Shown piece after piece: positions 52,819 through 61,516 of a DNA stretch of 64,000 bases; positions within the stretch are counted from its first letter, which is position 1; every line of letters begins with the position of its first letter. The stretch is from Castellaniella sp040276085. Its GTDB lineage: Bacteria > Pseudomonadota > Gammaproteobacteria > Burkholderiales > Burkholderiaceae_B. Position numbers and translations under genes: made by a program. Location: contig NZ_JBELOK010000004.1 in assembly GCF_040276085.1 (NCBI RefSeq), positions 251,639 through 315,638 of the forward strand, written 5' to 3'. Under the pieces are notes generated by a model. The model worked only from the letters and a program-made list of their open reading frames with translations, did not search any database and was not told where the DNA came from.

Positions 52819-53907
52819 TTACTTCGCCGCCGTCGCCATGTATTGATCGAAGCTGCCTTCGGCAATCCGGAACCAGGGGATTTCGTGGTCGCGGAAGCCC
52901 ATGTAGGCGTCGTGGATCTTCTTGAAGTTGGGGTCTTTGGCCGAGAGTTCGGCGTAGGTTTCTTGAGCGGCCTTGTAGCACGCGTCCATGACTGGTTTGG
53001 GGAAGGCGCGCAGTTTTGCACCCTCGCCAATCAGGCGCTTGAGCGCGTTGGGGTTCTCGGCATCGTAGGTGGCAATCATGGTGTTGGTCGCCAGCGCAGA
53101 GGCTTGGTCGATGACGGCCTGGTAATGCTTGGGCAGGGCTTCGTACTTGTCTTTATTGACATACAGAGACACCTGCAGGGTGCCTTCCCACCAGCCCGGG
53201 AAATAATAGAACGGAGCAACACGGTGGAAGCCCATTTTTTCGTCATCGTAGGGGCCGATCCACTCGGCCGCATCGATGGTGCCTTTTTCGAGGGAGGGAT
53301 AGATATCGCCACCCGCGATTTGCTGAGGCACAACACCCAGGCGCATCAGCACGGCACCGGCAAAGGCGGCCGTACGGAACTTGAGGCCTTTGAGGTCGTC
53401 GACGGTTTTGATTTCTTTGCGGAACCAGCCACCCATCTGGGTGCCCGTATAACCGCAAGGGAAATTAACGATGTTGAATTTTGCGAACAGGTCGCGCAAC
53501 ACCTTGAGGCCCCCACCGTGGCGGATCCAGGCGTTGTACTGACGAGTGTTCAGGCCAAACGGAACTGCACCGTCGAAACACAGGGCAGGATCCTTGCCGT
53601 AGTAGTAGTAGGAAGCGGTGTGGCCGCATTCGACTGTGCCGTTTTGCACGCCGTCGAGTACGCCCAGTGCCGGCAGAATCTCGCCGCCCGGAAAGGCGCG
53701 AATCTGGAATTTGCCGTCTGTGGCTTCGGAAATGTACTTGGCGACGTGCTCGCCACCAGAATAGATGGCGTCAGCGCTACGAGGGAAACTGGAAGCCAGG
53801 CGCCAGTTGATGGTGGGTGCGTCTTGAGCGAAGACCGGTGCGGCTAGGGTTGTGCCGCCGGCGGCTACGCCAAAGGCAGCCTTCTTGAGGAAGGAACGAC
53901 GTTGCAT
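52819..53907 (-). CDS. dctP: TRAP transporter substrate-binding protein DctP (TakP-like)
   Basis: This is the periplasmic binding protein of the TRAP system. The 362-aa precursor starts with a twin-arginine signal (MQRRSFLKKAAFG; Arg3-Arg4) ending around AAPVFAQ. The mature part has WRLASSFPRSADAIYSG, the Arg-containing LKGLKFRTAAFAG segment and AEWIGPYDDEKMGF / YYFPGWWEG, which resemble the alpha-keto-acid-binding TakP group. So pyruvate-like 2-oxo acids are plausible ligands, by family similarity only. Start 53907 is set by the Tat signal. A 15-bp palindrome lies about 45 bp upstream. Confidence 0.9.
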   Translation of the reverse strand: MQRRSFLKKAAFGVAAGGTTLAAPVFAQDAPTINWRLASSFPRSADAIYSGGEHVAKYISEATDGKFQIRAFPGGEILPALGVLDGVQNGTVECGHTASYYYYGKDPALCFDGAVPFGLNTRQYNAWIRHGGGLKVLRDLFAKFNIVNFPCGYTGTQMGGWFRKEIKTVDDLKGLKFRTAAFAGAVLMRLGVVPQQIAGGDIYPSLEKGTIDAAEWIGPYDDEKMGFHRVAPFYYFPGWWEGTLQVSLYVNKDKYEALPKHYQAVIDQASALATNTMIATYDAENPNALKRLIGEGAKLRAFPKPVMDACYKAAQETYAELSAKDPNFKKIHDAYMGFRDHEIPWFRIAEGSFDQYMATAAK

Positions 53908-53950
53908 GAGAGAGAGCCCCTGAGAGTTAATGGTAAACCCGAGATTTGTA

Positions 53951-53965
53951 CTGTTTTGTAAACAG
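53951..53965. promoter_or_regulatory. Palindromic operator candidate upstream of dctP
   Basis: CTGTTT-tgt-AAACAG is a perfect 6+3+6 inverted repeat, 44-58 bp before the dctP ATG in the gap shared with the divergent MFS gene. No regulator gene adjoins it. Confidence 0.35.
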
Positions 53966-54123
53966 CGAGAGCAGGCGGATTTTCCTCTGATTGCGCAGCG
54001 GAGGCAATCAGTAATAACGCTGAGTCGCTCTATAATAACTTTCTGCCAAGTAGGGTCTTTATAAGAGGGATTGGCGCAATATTCTGCTGCAATTACCCTC
54101 TTTCTGTGCTGCGTGCAGCTAAT

Positions 54124-55350
54124 ATGCGACAATACCAGATTACATCTTCGCATTTTCATCCTGTGCCCGCTTCTCCCGAAACCTTCAGCCTGCGCAAAAT
54201 TGCGTTGCCGGCTTTTGGGCCGTCTCTCCTTTTTGGCATGGGCGAAGGCGCCGTGTTCCCCATCCTGGCACTCAGCGCCCGCGATCTCGGTGCAAGTTCT
54301 GCACAGGCCGGATTCATTGTGGCACTAGTAGGCGTGGGTTCACTGCTGGCAAATTTGCCTGCTGCGGCCCTGGCCACACGCTACGGCGAGCGCCGGGCGA
54401 TGGTAGGCGCCGCCCTGTTCAGCCTGCTGGGCCTGGTACTTTGCTTGCTGGCCGCCAATCCCTGGCTGTTTGGCACGGGTGTTTTCATGGTGGGGATGTC
54501 CAGCGCCGTATTTTTGTTGGCGCGCCAAACCTTCCTGATCGAAGCCGTCCCCCTCTATCTTCGTGCCCGTGCCATGTCCACGCTAGGCGGCACAATGCGC
54601 ATCGGCATGTTTGCCGGGCCCTTTATTGGAGCGGCCTTCATTCATTGGATGGGCTTGCCCGGTGCATACTGGCTGGCGATCTTCTCAATGCTGGGCGCCG
54701 GGTTGGTTTCACTGGCCATCCCCGACCTCGAACCTCGTCAAACCGCTCGGGTATCGGCGTCTTCACGCATCAGCATGCGCCAGTTGGCAGGCAAACACGC
54801 ACACGTCCTGCTGACGCTGGGGGTTGCCACAGCGCTGGTTTCAGCCTTGCGGGCCTGTCGGCAAATCGTTATCCCGCTATGGGCCGACCACATCGGCTTG
54901 GACGCCACCACCACCGCGCTTATTTACGGCCTGATGGGCGCCGTCGACATGCTGCTGTTTTATCCGGCCGGCAAGGTCATGGACGTACGCGGCCGGTTCT
55001 GGGTGGCTTTTCCCAGCATGCTGATCATGGGCTTAAGCCTGTTGATCATGCCCTGGACTACCGGCTTTGTCAGCCTGCTGGTGGTGTGCCTGGTGCTGGG
55101 CTTTGGCAATGGCATTGGCTCAGGCATCATCATGACCATCGGTGCGGATGCCTCGCCCTCAGAGGGGCGCACGGTGTTCTTGGGCATGTGGCGCCAGATT
55201 ACCGACCTCGGCGGCAGTGGGGGCCCGCTGCTGCTGTCAGGCCTTACAGCGATAGCCTCTTTGGCCACCGGCATTGTCTCGATTGGCGGTATCGGCCTGA
55301 TGGCCGCCTGGATGTTTTGGCGCTGGCTGCCGCGCGGGCGTGCGGTTTAG
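54124..55350 (+). CDS. Major facilitator superfamily transporter
   Basis: The 408-aa protein has about 12 transmembrane helices and the MFS loop 2-3 motif in ALATRYGERRAMVGAAL. A second-half relative of that motif appears as PAGKVMDVRGRFWV. The pattern is that of a drug/sugar-efflux or organic-solute MFS; the substrate cannot be told. ATG 54124 is chosen; a GTG at 54106 would add six residues. TATAAT at 54031-54036 may be its -10, giving a leader of about 80 nt. Its 3' end overlaps the HD-GYP gene by 4 bp. Confidence 0.86.
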   Translation: MRQYQITSSHFHPVPASPETFSLRKIALPAFGPSLLFGMGEGAVFPILALSARDLGASSAQAGFIVALVGVGSLLANLPAAALATRYGERRAMVGAALFSLLGLVLCLLAANPWLFGTGVFMVGMSSAVFLLARQTFLIEAVPLYLRARAMSTLGGTMRIGMFAGPFIGAAFIHWMGLPGAYWLAIFSMLGAGLVSLAIPDLEPRQTARVSASSRISMRQLAGKHAHVLLTLGVATALVSALRACRQIVIPLWADHIGLDATTTALIYGLMGAVDMLLFYPAGKVMDVRGRFWVAFPSMLIMGLSLLIMPWTTGFVSLLVVCLVLGFGNGIGSGIIMTIGADASPSEGRTVFLGMWRQITDLGGSGGPLLLSGLTAIASLATGIVSIGGIGLMAAWMFWRWLPRGRAV

Positions 55351-56600
55351 CCTTCGATGGGCGGTACCGGCAAACCCGACTGCCCCCAATCCACCGGATG
55401 ACGCACAGGCAGCACGGTGCTGCCACAATCGGGCTCCGCCAGATTGACCCGGCGTTCGGGGATGGCATGAGACCAGCGAATCGAATAGAAAATCTTTACC
55501 ACCGGCTGCTCGGGTGTCTCACGGTTTTGTGCCACCACCAGGCCCAGCTCGCAGTTGTTGAGGCTGATGATTGAACCCACAGGATAGCGGCCCACCGCGC
55601 GAACAAATGCCGCCAGCACATCCATGTCAAACTGGCCCTCGGATGTCAGCATCTTGTGCAGCGTAAAGGCTGGATCCCACCCCGTGCGATACGGACGGGT
55701 GGAGGTCATCTCATCGTAATAATTACAGATGGCCGCCATACGGGCCAGCAGACCAATCTGCTTGCCTGCCAGCTGGTCCGGAAACCCCTTGCCATCCATG
55801 CGTTCGTGATGATGCCGGCAGGCTTCGATGATCTTGGGCGACACGGTGGTATCAGCCTGCAATATCCCGGCACCAATAATCGGGTGGCGTTGCTGGATTT
55901 CTTGTGGCATCTGGATCGGGCGGCCGATCTTGCGCCCTTCATCGGCGGGATCTTTAACCTTGCCGATGTCGTGCAGCAATCCGGCCATCCCGGCCATGTG
56001 CACGTGCTCGTCAGCCAGCCCCATCGACCGTGCCAACGAAGTCATCAGGGCAGCCACGGACACCGAGTGCGCATAAAGATAATGATCGGCCTTTTTAATG
56101 CGTGCCAGGCTCGTGATCGCATCCGGATGCCCCTCGAGGGAATCGGCCATATCCTGCACCAGGCCCTGGGCCTGGCTGAGATCCAGCTTGTTGCCCAACT
56201 CGGCATCAGAAAAAAACTGCTGCACTTGCTCGCTGGAGCCGGCAAGGATTTCACGAGCATCGTCAAAGGCCTGCTGCCCGGCCTGAGAGGCCGCTGATGG
56301 CGCTGCCGGCCCGTGCCTGGCCGCTTTTTTACCGGGGGCAGCGACGCCACCAGCGGATGGCGCCTGGGCGGATGCGGCCGCGACAGCGGTGGTGTCTGAT
56401 GCGCCCTCTGGCAGTAGATCCACCCCCCGGGCGGCGTCAATCAGCACCCACTCAAGCCGCGAACTTTGCAATTTTTGCAGCTTGCGCTGATTAGTGATCA
56501 GAAAGCTGGATCGCCAAAACGAGTGATCGAGAAAAGAACCGCCGAGGTCCTGGACATACATCCCCACGCGAAGCCGGTTTACCGGGATTTTCTTGATCAT
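55347..56600 (-). CDS. HD-GYP domain cyclic-di-GMP phosphodiesterase
   Basis: The 417-aa protein has an N-terminal DUF3391 region (IPVNRLRVGMYVQDL), an Ala/Pro-rich linker (about 65-108) and an HD-GYP domain. The metal site HD is His210-Asp211 in LLHDIGKVKDP, and the downstream motif is HHERMDGKGFP (264-274), so the GYP triplet reads GFP. It is expected to hydrolyse c-di-GMP in the cytoplasm. It is the last gene of the hemA-prfA-prmC-grxD-ubiX run, 5 bp after ubiX, which is an unexpected partner set. Confidence 0.92.
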   Translation of the reverse strand: MIKKIPVNRLRVGMYVQDLGGSFLDHSFWRSSFLITNQRKLQKLQSSRLEWVLIDAARGVDLLPEGASDTTAVAAASAQAPSAGGVAAPGKKAARHGPAAPSAASQAGQQAFDDAREILAGSSEQVQQFFSDAELGNKLDLSQAQGLVQDMADSLEGHPDAITSLARIKKADHYLYAHSVSVAALMTSLARSMGLADEHVHMAGMAGLLHDIGKVKDPADEGRKIGRPIQMPQEIQQRHPIIGAGILQADTTVSPKIIEACRHHHERMDGKGFPDQLAGKQIGLLARMAAICNYYDEMTSTRPYRTGWDPAFTLHKMLTSEGQFDMDVLAAFVRAVGRYPVGSIISLNNCELGLVVAQNRETPEQPVVKIFYSIRWSHAIPERRVNLAEPDCGSTVLPVRHPVDWGQSGLPVPPIEG

Positions 56601-56605
56601 GGTAC

Positions 56606-57190
56606 TTAGGTGTCGAGAGAATGGTCCATGCCTTCCCAGCGGGGGCCGGGAACATGAATATCAAATAAATCCAGCACCCGGCACACAGTGTGATCGATCA
56701 TGTCGTCGAGTGTGGCTGGGCGCATGTAAAACGCCGGCAAGGGCGGGAAGATAATACCCCCCATCTCGGTGACGGACGTCATATTGCGCAAGTGTGCCAG
56801 ATTAAACGGCGTCTCGCGCACCATCAATACCAGCCGGCGGCGCTCTTTGAGTGTGACATCGGCCGCCCGGGTAATGAGATTGTCGGACAGCCCATGGGCC
56901 ACTGCGGCCAGGGTACGCATGGAACACGGCACCACCACCATGCCAGCGGTGGCAAAACTGCCACTGGCCAGCGTAGCGCCCACATCGCGCGGGCTATAGA
57001 CATGGTCGGCCAGCGCATGCACCGCCGCGCGCTCGAGGCCGAGCTCGTGGCGGATATTGAGCACCCCGGAGGGCGAAATCACCAAATGGGTTTCGACATC
57101 CTGGGTGCGGGCCAGGCCGAGCAGGCGCAGGGCATACTGTGCCCCGGTGGCCCCGCTAATGCCGACAACCAGACGACGTCTGGGTGTCAC
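56606..57190 (-). CDS. ubiX: Flavin prenyltransferase UbiX
   Basis: UbiX prenylates FMN to make the cofactor of the UbiD decarboxylase in ubiquinone synthesis. The 194-aa protein begins RRLVVGISGATGAQYALRLL and has VVVPCSMRTLAAVAHGLSDN and RETPFNLAHLRNM, typical of the UbiX/PAD1 flavoprotein family. ubiD is not in the window. Its start overlaps the grxD stop (ATGA). Confidence 0.93.
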   Translation of the reverse strand: MTPRRRLVVGISGATGAQYALRLLGLARTQDVETHLVISPSGVLNIRHELGLERAAVHALADHVYSPRDVGATLASGSFATAGMVVVPCSMRTLAAVAHGLSDNLITRAADVTLKERRRLVLMVRETPFNLAHLRNMTSVTEMGGIIFPPLPAFYMRPATLDDMIDHTVCRVLDLFDIHVPGPRWEGMDHSLDT

Positions 57191-57528
57191 TCGATGGCCC
57201 CGGCTTCCTTCAGCACGGGGGCGAGTTCGTTGTTGACATGCATTTCGTTGAGGATATCGGTGCCGCCAATGAACTCGCCGCTAACGTAAAGTTGCGGAAT
57301 AGTGGGCCAATTGGCGTAATCCTTGACGCCCTGGCGCACTTCGGCGTCTTCAAGGACATTGACAGTAACCAGCTTGGTGACGCCCACTTCTTTGAGGATC
57401 TGGATGGCACGGGCCGAAAAGCCACATTGTGGGAACTGGGCGGTGCCTTTCATGAACAACACCACCGGATGGCTGGTGACGGTTTCACGGATAAAGTTCA
57501 GAACTTCGGATTGTGCTGCTTCGGTCAT
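57187..57528 (-). CDS. grxD: Monothiol glutaredoxin
   Basis: Grx4-type proteins bind and deliver 2Fe-2S clusters with glutathione. The 113-aa protein has the monothiol site QCGFS (Cys35) after VVLFMKGTAQFP, and the TIPQLYVSGEFIGGTDI region. It lies between prmC and ubiX in the operon. Linkage to hemA may reflect shared Fe-S and heme demand. Confidence 0.96.
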   Translation of the reverse strand: MTEAAQSEVLNFIRETVTSHPVVLFMKGTAQFPQCGFSARAIQILKEVGVTKLVTVNVLEDAEVRQGVKDYANWPTIPQLYVSGEFIGGTDILNEMHVNNELAPVLKEAGAIE

Positions 57529-57545
57529 GGTGGTCTCTATAAAAA

Positions 57546-58367
57546 TCAGGCCGGCCAGCGGCCCCAGGTAAGCCTTTCGATGCCGGCCAGATCAGTTTTC
57601 GTGGCCACATCGATAAACCCGCACGATACAAACAGGCGCTGTACTGCAACCGCCTGATCCCAGCCGTGCTCGACACAGAGTGCCGCCCCGGGCAGCAAGT
57701 GCCTGGGCGCCCCCTGCACAATGGCGCGCAACGCGCCAAGGCCATCGGCTTCGTCAGTGAGTGCCGCACGAGGCTCGAAGCGAAGATCGCCCTGCCCCAG
57801 ATGGATATCCTGTTTGTCGATATAAGGCGGATTTGAAACAATTAAATGATAGCGCTCCAAACCCAACTCGGTATCGTACCAATTCCCTGGAGAAAACAAT
57901 AGCGATGCCCCCAGAGCGCGTGCGTTCAATTGCGCCATGCTCAGCGCAGCCATGCTTTTGTCGGTTGCTGTCACCCGGGCATCGGGGCGATCCAGCGCAA
58001 TCGACACTCCGACAATGCCACTGCCGGTGCCCAAGTCCAGCACGGCAGGCGAGGCAATCCCGCCAAGCAACTGCAAGCCAAGTTCGACCAGCAGCTCGGT
58101 TTCAGGCCGTGGAATAAGCACCTCGGGGCTCACCTGAAAATCCCGCCCCCAAAACTCACGGCATCCAAGGATGTAGGCCATGGGCTCACCGGCCAGCCGC
58201 CGGGCCTCAAGTGCCTGATAGGCTACCTGTGCCTCTGCGGAAAGCGGATCGGTGTCGTGCGCAATAAGCCACGCACGCGACACACCCAATACCTTCTGCC
58301 ACAGCATCCGGCACTCCAGGCGCGGCAAGGCACTGGCAAGCACGTAATCACGCACATGATCAGCCAT
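57546..58367 (-). CDS. prmC: Peptide chain release factor N5-glutamine methyltransferase
   Basis: PrmC methylates the Gln of the GGQ motif in release factors. The 273-aa protein has an N-terminal helical domain, the SAM motif LDLGTGSGIVGVSIAL and the catalytic LIVSNPPYID. The frame is open upstream; Met 58367 is chosen because it gives family length and follows prfA by 10 bp. It acts on the product of the neighbouring prfA. Confidence 0.95.
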   Translation of the reverse strand: MADHVRDYVLASALPRLECRMLWQKVLGVSRAWLIAHDTDPLSAEAQVAYQALEARRLAGEPMAYILGCREFWGRDFQVSPEVLIPRPETELLVELGLQLLGGIASPAVLDLGTGSGIVGVSIALDRPDARVTATDKSMAALSMAQLNARALGASLLFSPGNWYDTELGLERYHLIVSNPPYIDKQDIHLGQGDLRFEPRAALTDEADGLGALRAIVQGAPRHLLPGAALCVEHGWDQAVAVQRLFVSCGFIDVATKTDLAGIERLTWGRWPA

Positions 58368-58377
58368 GGCGACCTCT

Positions 58378-59457
58378 TTAATCCAGTGCCAGTGCGGCCA
58401 GCTGCTCGGTTTGGTACTCGGCCAGCAACGCGCGGGCGATCTCACCCAGATCTCCGTCCATCACCTGGGCCAGCTTATACAGCGTGAGATTGATGCGGTG
58501 ATCCGTGACACGGCCCTGCGGAAAATTGTAGGTGCGGATACGTTCGGAGCGATCACCCGACCCCACCAGGCTTTTGCGCTGTGCGGCTTCACGGGCATGG
58601 ATCTCCTGCTGCTGGCGATCTTTGAGGCGCGCAGCCAGCACCTGCATGGCTTTGTCTTTGTTGCGATGCTGCGAGCGGTCGTCCTGGCACTCCACCACCA
58701 GCCCCGTGGGCAGGTGGGTAATACGCACGGCAGAATCCGTTTTATTGATGTGCTGGCCCCCTGCCCCGCTGGCCCGAAACGTATCGATGCGCAAATCATT
58801 GGGATTGATCTGGATGTCTGCATGGGCATCAGCCTCTGGCATGACAGCCACAGTGCATGCCGAGGTATGCACCCGCCCCTGGGATTCGGTCTCGGGCACA
58901 CGCTGAACCCGGTGCGCGCCGGATTCGAACTTCAGTTGTCCATACACCCCGTCGCCCTGAATATGGACAATCACTTCCTTGTAGCCCCCCAGCTCTGCGG
59001 GGCTCTCGGACATCAGTTCTGTGCGCCAGCCGTTGGTTTCGGCATAACGCATGTACATGCGCAGCAAGTCGCCGGCAAACAGGGCGCTTTCATCGCCACC
59101 AGTACCTGCGCGGATTTCAAGAAATACGCTACGGTCATCATCCGGATCCTTGGGGATCAACAGAATCTGCAGGTCTGCTTCCAGCTGTTCGATGCGTGCG
59201 TCGGCACCCGCCAGTTCTTCCTCGGCCAAGGCCTTCATCTCGGGGTCGGCCAGCAATTCGCGCGCAGCGGCATGATCGGCACAGGCTTTCTGCCAGACAT
59301 CAAACGCACTAACCACCGGCTCCAGCTCTGCCCGCTCGCGCGAGAGCTTGCGAAAGCGGTCCATGTCCTGGGCACTGTCGGGCTCTGCCAGCATGGCATC
59401 GATTTCAGCCAAACGATGGCCGAGATGTTCCAGACGGGTGCTCATCGAACTTTTCAT
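58378..59457 (-). CDS. prfA: Peptide chain release factor 1
   Basis: RF1 recognises UAA and UAG stops. The 359-aa protein has the catalytic GGQ in RASGAGGQHINKTDSA, the acidic IRAGTGGDESALFAGDL segment and the codon-recognition region in VPETESQGRVHTSA. The start MKSSMSTRLEHL is chosen because related RF1 proteins begin MKxSM; a later Met (59445) would be 4 residues shorter. It follows hemA, as is common. Confidence 0.96.
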   Translation of the reverse strand: MKSSMSTRLEHLGHRLAEIDAMLAEPDSAQDMDRFRKLSRERAELEPVVSAFDVWQKACADHAAARELLADPEMKALAEEELAGADARIEQLEADLQILLIPKDPDDDRSVFLEIRAGTGGDESALFAGDLLRMYMRYAETNGWRTELMSESPAELGGYKEVIVHIQGDGVYGQLKFESGAHRVQRVPETESQGRVHTSACTVAVMPEADAHADIQINPNDLRIDTFRASGAGGQHINKTDSAVRITHLPTGLVVECQDDRSQHRNKDKAMQVLAARLKDRQQQEIHAREAAQRKSLVGSGDRSERIRTYNFPQGRVTDHRINLTLYKLAQVMDGDLGEIARALLAEYQTEQLAALALD

Positions 59458-59535
59458 GCGGGATTCCGGGGATTGATAAAGACATTGCCACGGGCAGGGC
59501 TGCCCGCGCAACAAAGACGCAGAAAGAGAGAGCCG

Positions 59536-60813
59536 CTACCGGCGACGGGAGCCGGATTCGGGCAACAGACGAGGCAAAAGGGACAACAGCTGGTCGCGCT
59601 CGGGGCCTTCGCTGCGATTAAGCGCAGCCATTGGCCCGTGCATATATTTATGGCTGAGGCTGTAGGCCAGGTGCTCGAGCACGGCTTCGGGGTCGTCGCC
59701 CCTGGCCAGCAGACGGCGGGCGCGGTCGAGCTCGGCCTGGCGCAGTGCATCGGCGCTTTGCTGGTAATTGATGATGGCCGGCACAATGGCACGATTATCG
59801 AGCCAGTGCATGAAGTGCTGCACCCTGGCCTCGATGATGGCCTCGGCCTGCACCACCGCAGCCCGACGTGCATCCGTGCCGGATTGCACCATGCGGCCAA
59901 GATCATCTACGGTATATAGATAGACGTCGGCCAGCCGGCCGATCTCGGGCTCGATGTCGCGCGGCACGGCCAGATCCACCATCACCATGGGGCGGTGGCG
60001 GCGCGTGCGGGCAGCCCTTTCGACCATCCCCAAACCGAGGATGGGCAAGGATGAGGCCGTACAGGAGACGACCACATCGAATTCGGCGAGATGCTCGGGC
60101 AAAGCCGATAGCTTCAGTGTGCGGGCGTTAAATTGTGTGGCCAGGAGATCGGCGCGCTCTAGTGTGCGGTTGGCCACGGCCATCTGGCGCGGGTGCACCG
60201 CGGCAAAGTGCGTGGCACAGAGCTCGATCATTTCGCCCGCACCGATGAACAGCACATTGGCAGTGGAGAGATCGCCCAAAACACGCTCGGTCAGACGCAC
60301 CGCAGCTGCTGCCATGGACACGGAATGTGCACCAATGGCGGTTTGCGAACGAACCTCTTTGGCAACCGAAAACGTGCGCTGGAACAATTGATGCAGCAAG
60401 GTGCCCAGCGTGCCGGCTTGTTCGGCCGCGCGCACGGCGTTTTTCATCTGGCCCAGGATCTGGGGTTCGCCCAGCACCATGGAATCCAGGCCACTGGCCA
60501 CCCGAAACGCGTGCCGCACAGCATCGTTGTGCTGATATTGATACAGATGGGGGGTTAGCTGACCTGCCTCGAGGCGATTGAACTCGGCCAGCCAGGCAGG
60601 CAACTGCGCGCCCACACCGGGATCGGCAGCACAGTAGATTTCGGTACGATTACAGGTGGACAGAATTGCGGCCTCGCGCACCGAGGTACCAAACGCAGCG
60701 CGCAGTGCAGCCAGTGCGGGCTTGAGCAGCTCGATCGGAAACGCCACGCGCTCGCGCACGGAAACCGGCGCGGAGGTGTGGTTCAGGCCAAAGGTAAGGA
60801 CGTCGACGGACAT
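59536..60813 (-). CDS. hemA: Glutamyl-tRNA reductase
   Basis: HemA reduces Glu-tRNA to glutamate-1-semialdehyde, the first committed step of the C5 heme pathway. The 425-aa protein has the catalytic Cys54 in AAILSTCNRTEIY, the GLDSMVLGEPQILGQMK segment and the NADPH loop VLFIGAGEMIELCATHF. The frame is open into the tRNA region; Met 60813 is chosen for the MSVDVLTFGLNH start. It leads the hemA-prfA-prmC-grxD-ubiX-HD-GYP run. Confidence 0.95.
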   Translation of the reverse strand: MSVDVLTFGLNHTSAPVSVRERVAFPIELLKPALAALRAAFGTSVREAAILSTCNRTEIYCAADPGVGAQLPAWLAEFNRLEAGQLTPHLYQYQHNDAVRHAFRVASGLDSMVLGEPQILGQMKNAVRAAEQAGTLGTLLHQLFQRTFSVAKEVRSQTAIGAHSVSMAAAAVRLTERVLGDLSTANVLFIGAGEMIELCATHFAAVHPRQMAVANRTLERADLLATQFNARTLKLSALPEHLAEFDVVVSCTASSLPILGLGMVERAARTRRHRPMVMVDLAVPRDIEPEIGRLADVYLYTVDDLGRMVQSGTDARRAAVVQAEAIIEARVQHFMHWLDNRAIVPAIINYQQSADALRQAELDRARRLLARGDDPEAVLEHLAYSLSHKYMHGPMAALNRSEGPERDQLLSLLPRLLPESGSRRR

Positions 60814-60846
60814 GCCGCTGGAAATCTTGCAGGTGGAGACTTCAGC

Positions 60847-60852
60847 ATTATA
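60847..60852 (-). promoter_or_regulatory. Candidate hemA -10 element
   Basis: A perfect TATAAT on the minus strand lies 34 bp upstream of the hemA ATG, placing transcription start near 60840. No good -35 is seen. Confidence 0.4.
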
Positions 60853-60917
60853 GGTCGGGATGCTCTGCTTGGGTGATACTTGGCACTTTGGCGGCTGCAC
60901 ACCAAAAAAAATTCGTG

Positions 60918-60923
60918 TATGAT
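60918..60923 (+). promoter_or_regulatory. Candidate -10 element of the tRNA-Phe gene
   Basis: TATGAT ends 10 bp before the mature tRNA 5' end. An A-rich stretch (60904-60911) lies just upstream. The -35 hexamer is weak. Confidence 0.5.
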
Positions 60924-60933
60924 TCACCGTCTT

Positions 60934-61009
60934 GGCCCGGTAGCTCAGTCGGTAGAGCAGAGGATTGAAAATCCTTGTGTCGGTGGTTCGATTCCGCCCC
61001 GGGCCACCA
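60934..61009 (+). tRNA. tRNA-Phe (anticodon GAA)
   Basis: The 76-nt cloverleaf has a 7-bp acceptor stem (GGCCCGG/CCGGGCC), D arm GCTC-AGTCGGTA-GAGC, anticodon arm GAGGA-TTGAAAA-TCCTT with GAA anticodon, T arm GGTGG-TTCGATT-CCGCC, and an encoded CCA end. A terminator follows within 10 bp. It is divergent from hemA. The sequence changes character after it, so it is a likely integration site for the island that follows. Confidence 0.98.
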
Positions 61010-61017
61010 GTGTCCAG

Positions 61018-61046
61018 AAACCCAGTTTTTCTCAACTGGGTTTTTT
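61018..61046 (+). terminator. Rho-independent terminator after tRNA-Phe
   Basis: AAACCCAGTT (61018-61027) and AACTGGGTTT (61034-61043) form a stem with a 6-nt loop, followed by a run of six T (61041-61046). Confidence 0.9.
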
Positions 61047-61516
61047 GTTGCCTGAAGCGCCAGTGTTCGTGCAGTTTCCGAGGTTAGGCTCTTGAGCATG
61101 GACCTCGGTTGGCAGTACCCCACCACACCGTTTTCTCAACTTTTGCCTCTCTGTTCTCTATTTTCCTCTTGAGCCTCCAAGAGAATATATCTAGATTCCA
61201 TGCGGGTTTCGGGAGCTCCGGTTCGAGTCGAGAACCGCTACAGCAGGGGCGACTGGACTGGAGCCCCCTGAGGCCCCTCCTACAAGATCACGCCTCAAGT
61301 TAAAGCACTCAAATTCCCCCCATCGCAGCATGGTTGACGACTATGGCGCCTGGATTCCTGCTATGCTATCGACCGACGTTACTTGTAGTAACACTTGAAA
61401 ATGGTGGAGGCAACTGGATCAGACCTAAAGCAAACTGCAAACATGCCAGTGGGCACAGATCAAAGCCATCGACAAACAAAAATCAACCTAATGCCTAGTG
61501 AAGCAGGGGAGTTACA
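61047..61516. other. 470-bp stretch without a convincing gene
   Basis: This lies between the tRNA-Phe terminator and the first lipoprotein gene. The open frames in it are short, start without a ribosome binding site and resemble no family. It contains a perfect CCGAGGT/ACCTCGG inverted repeat (61078-61084 and 61102-61108) and a perfect GTTACT-tgt-AGTAAC palindrome (61378-61392) near a TTGACG hexamer (61334-61339). It may carry the promoter and operator of the lipoprotein pair. I see no second copy of the tRNA 3' end. Confidence 0.5.

Noticed and set aside
58366..59919. A 517-codon plus-strand open frame opposite prmC, prfA and hemA
   Set aside because: It runs antisense through three clearly conserved genes, has no domain of its own, and arises from the high GC content and codon bias of the other strand.
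61109..61303. A 64-codon frame after tRNA-Phe
   Set aside because: There is no ribosome binding site and no recognisable motif. The composition is compatible with chance in non-coding DNA.
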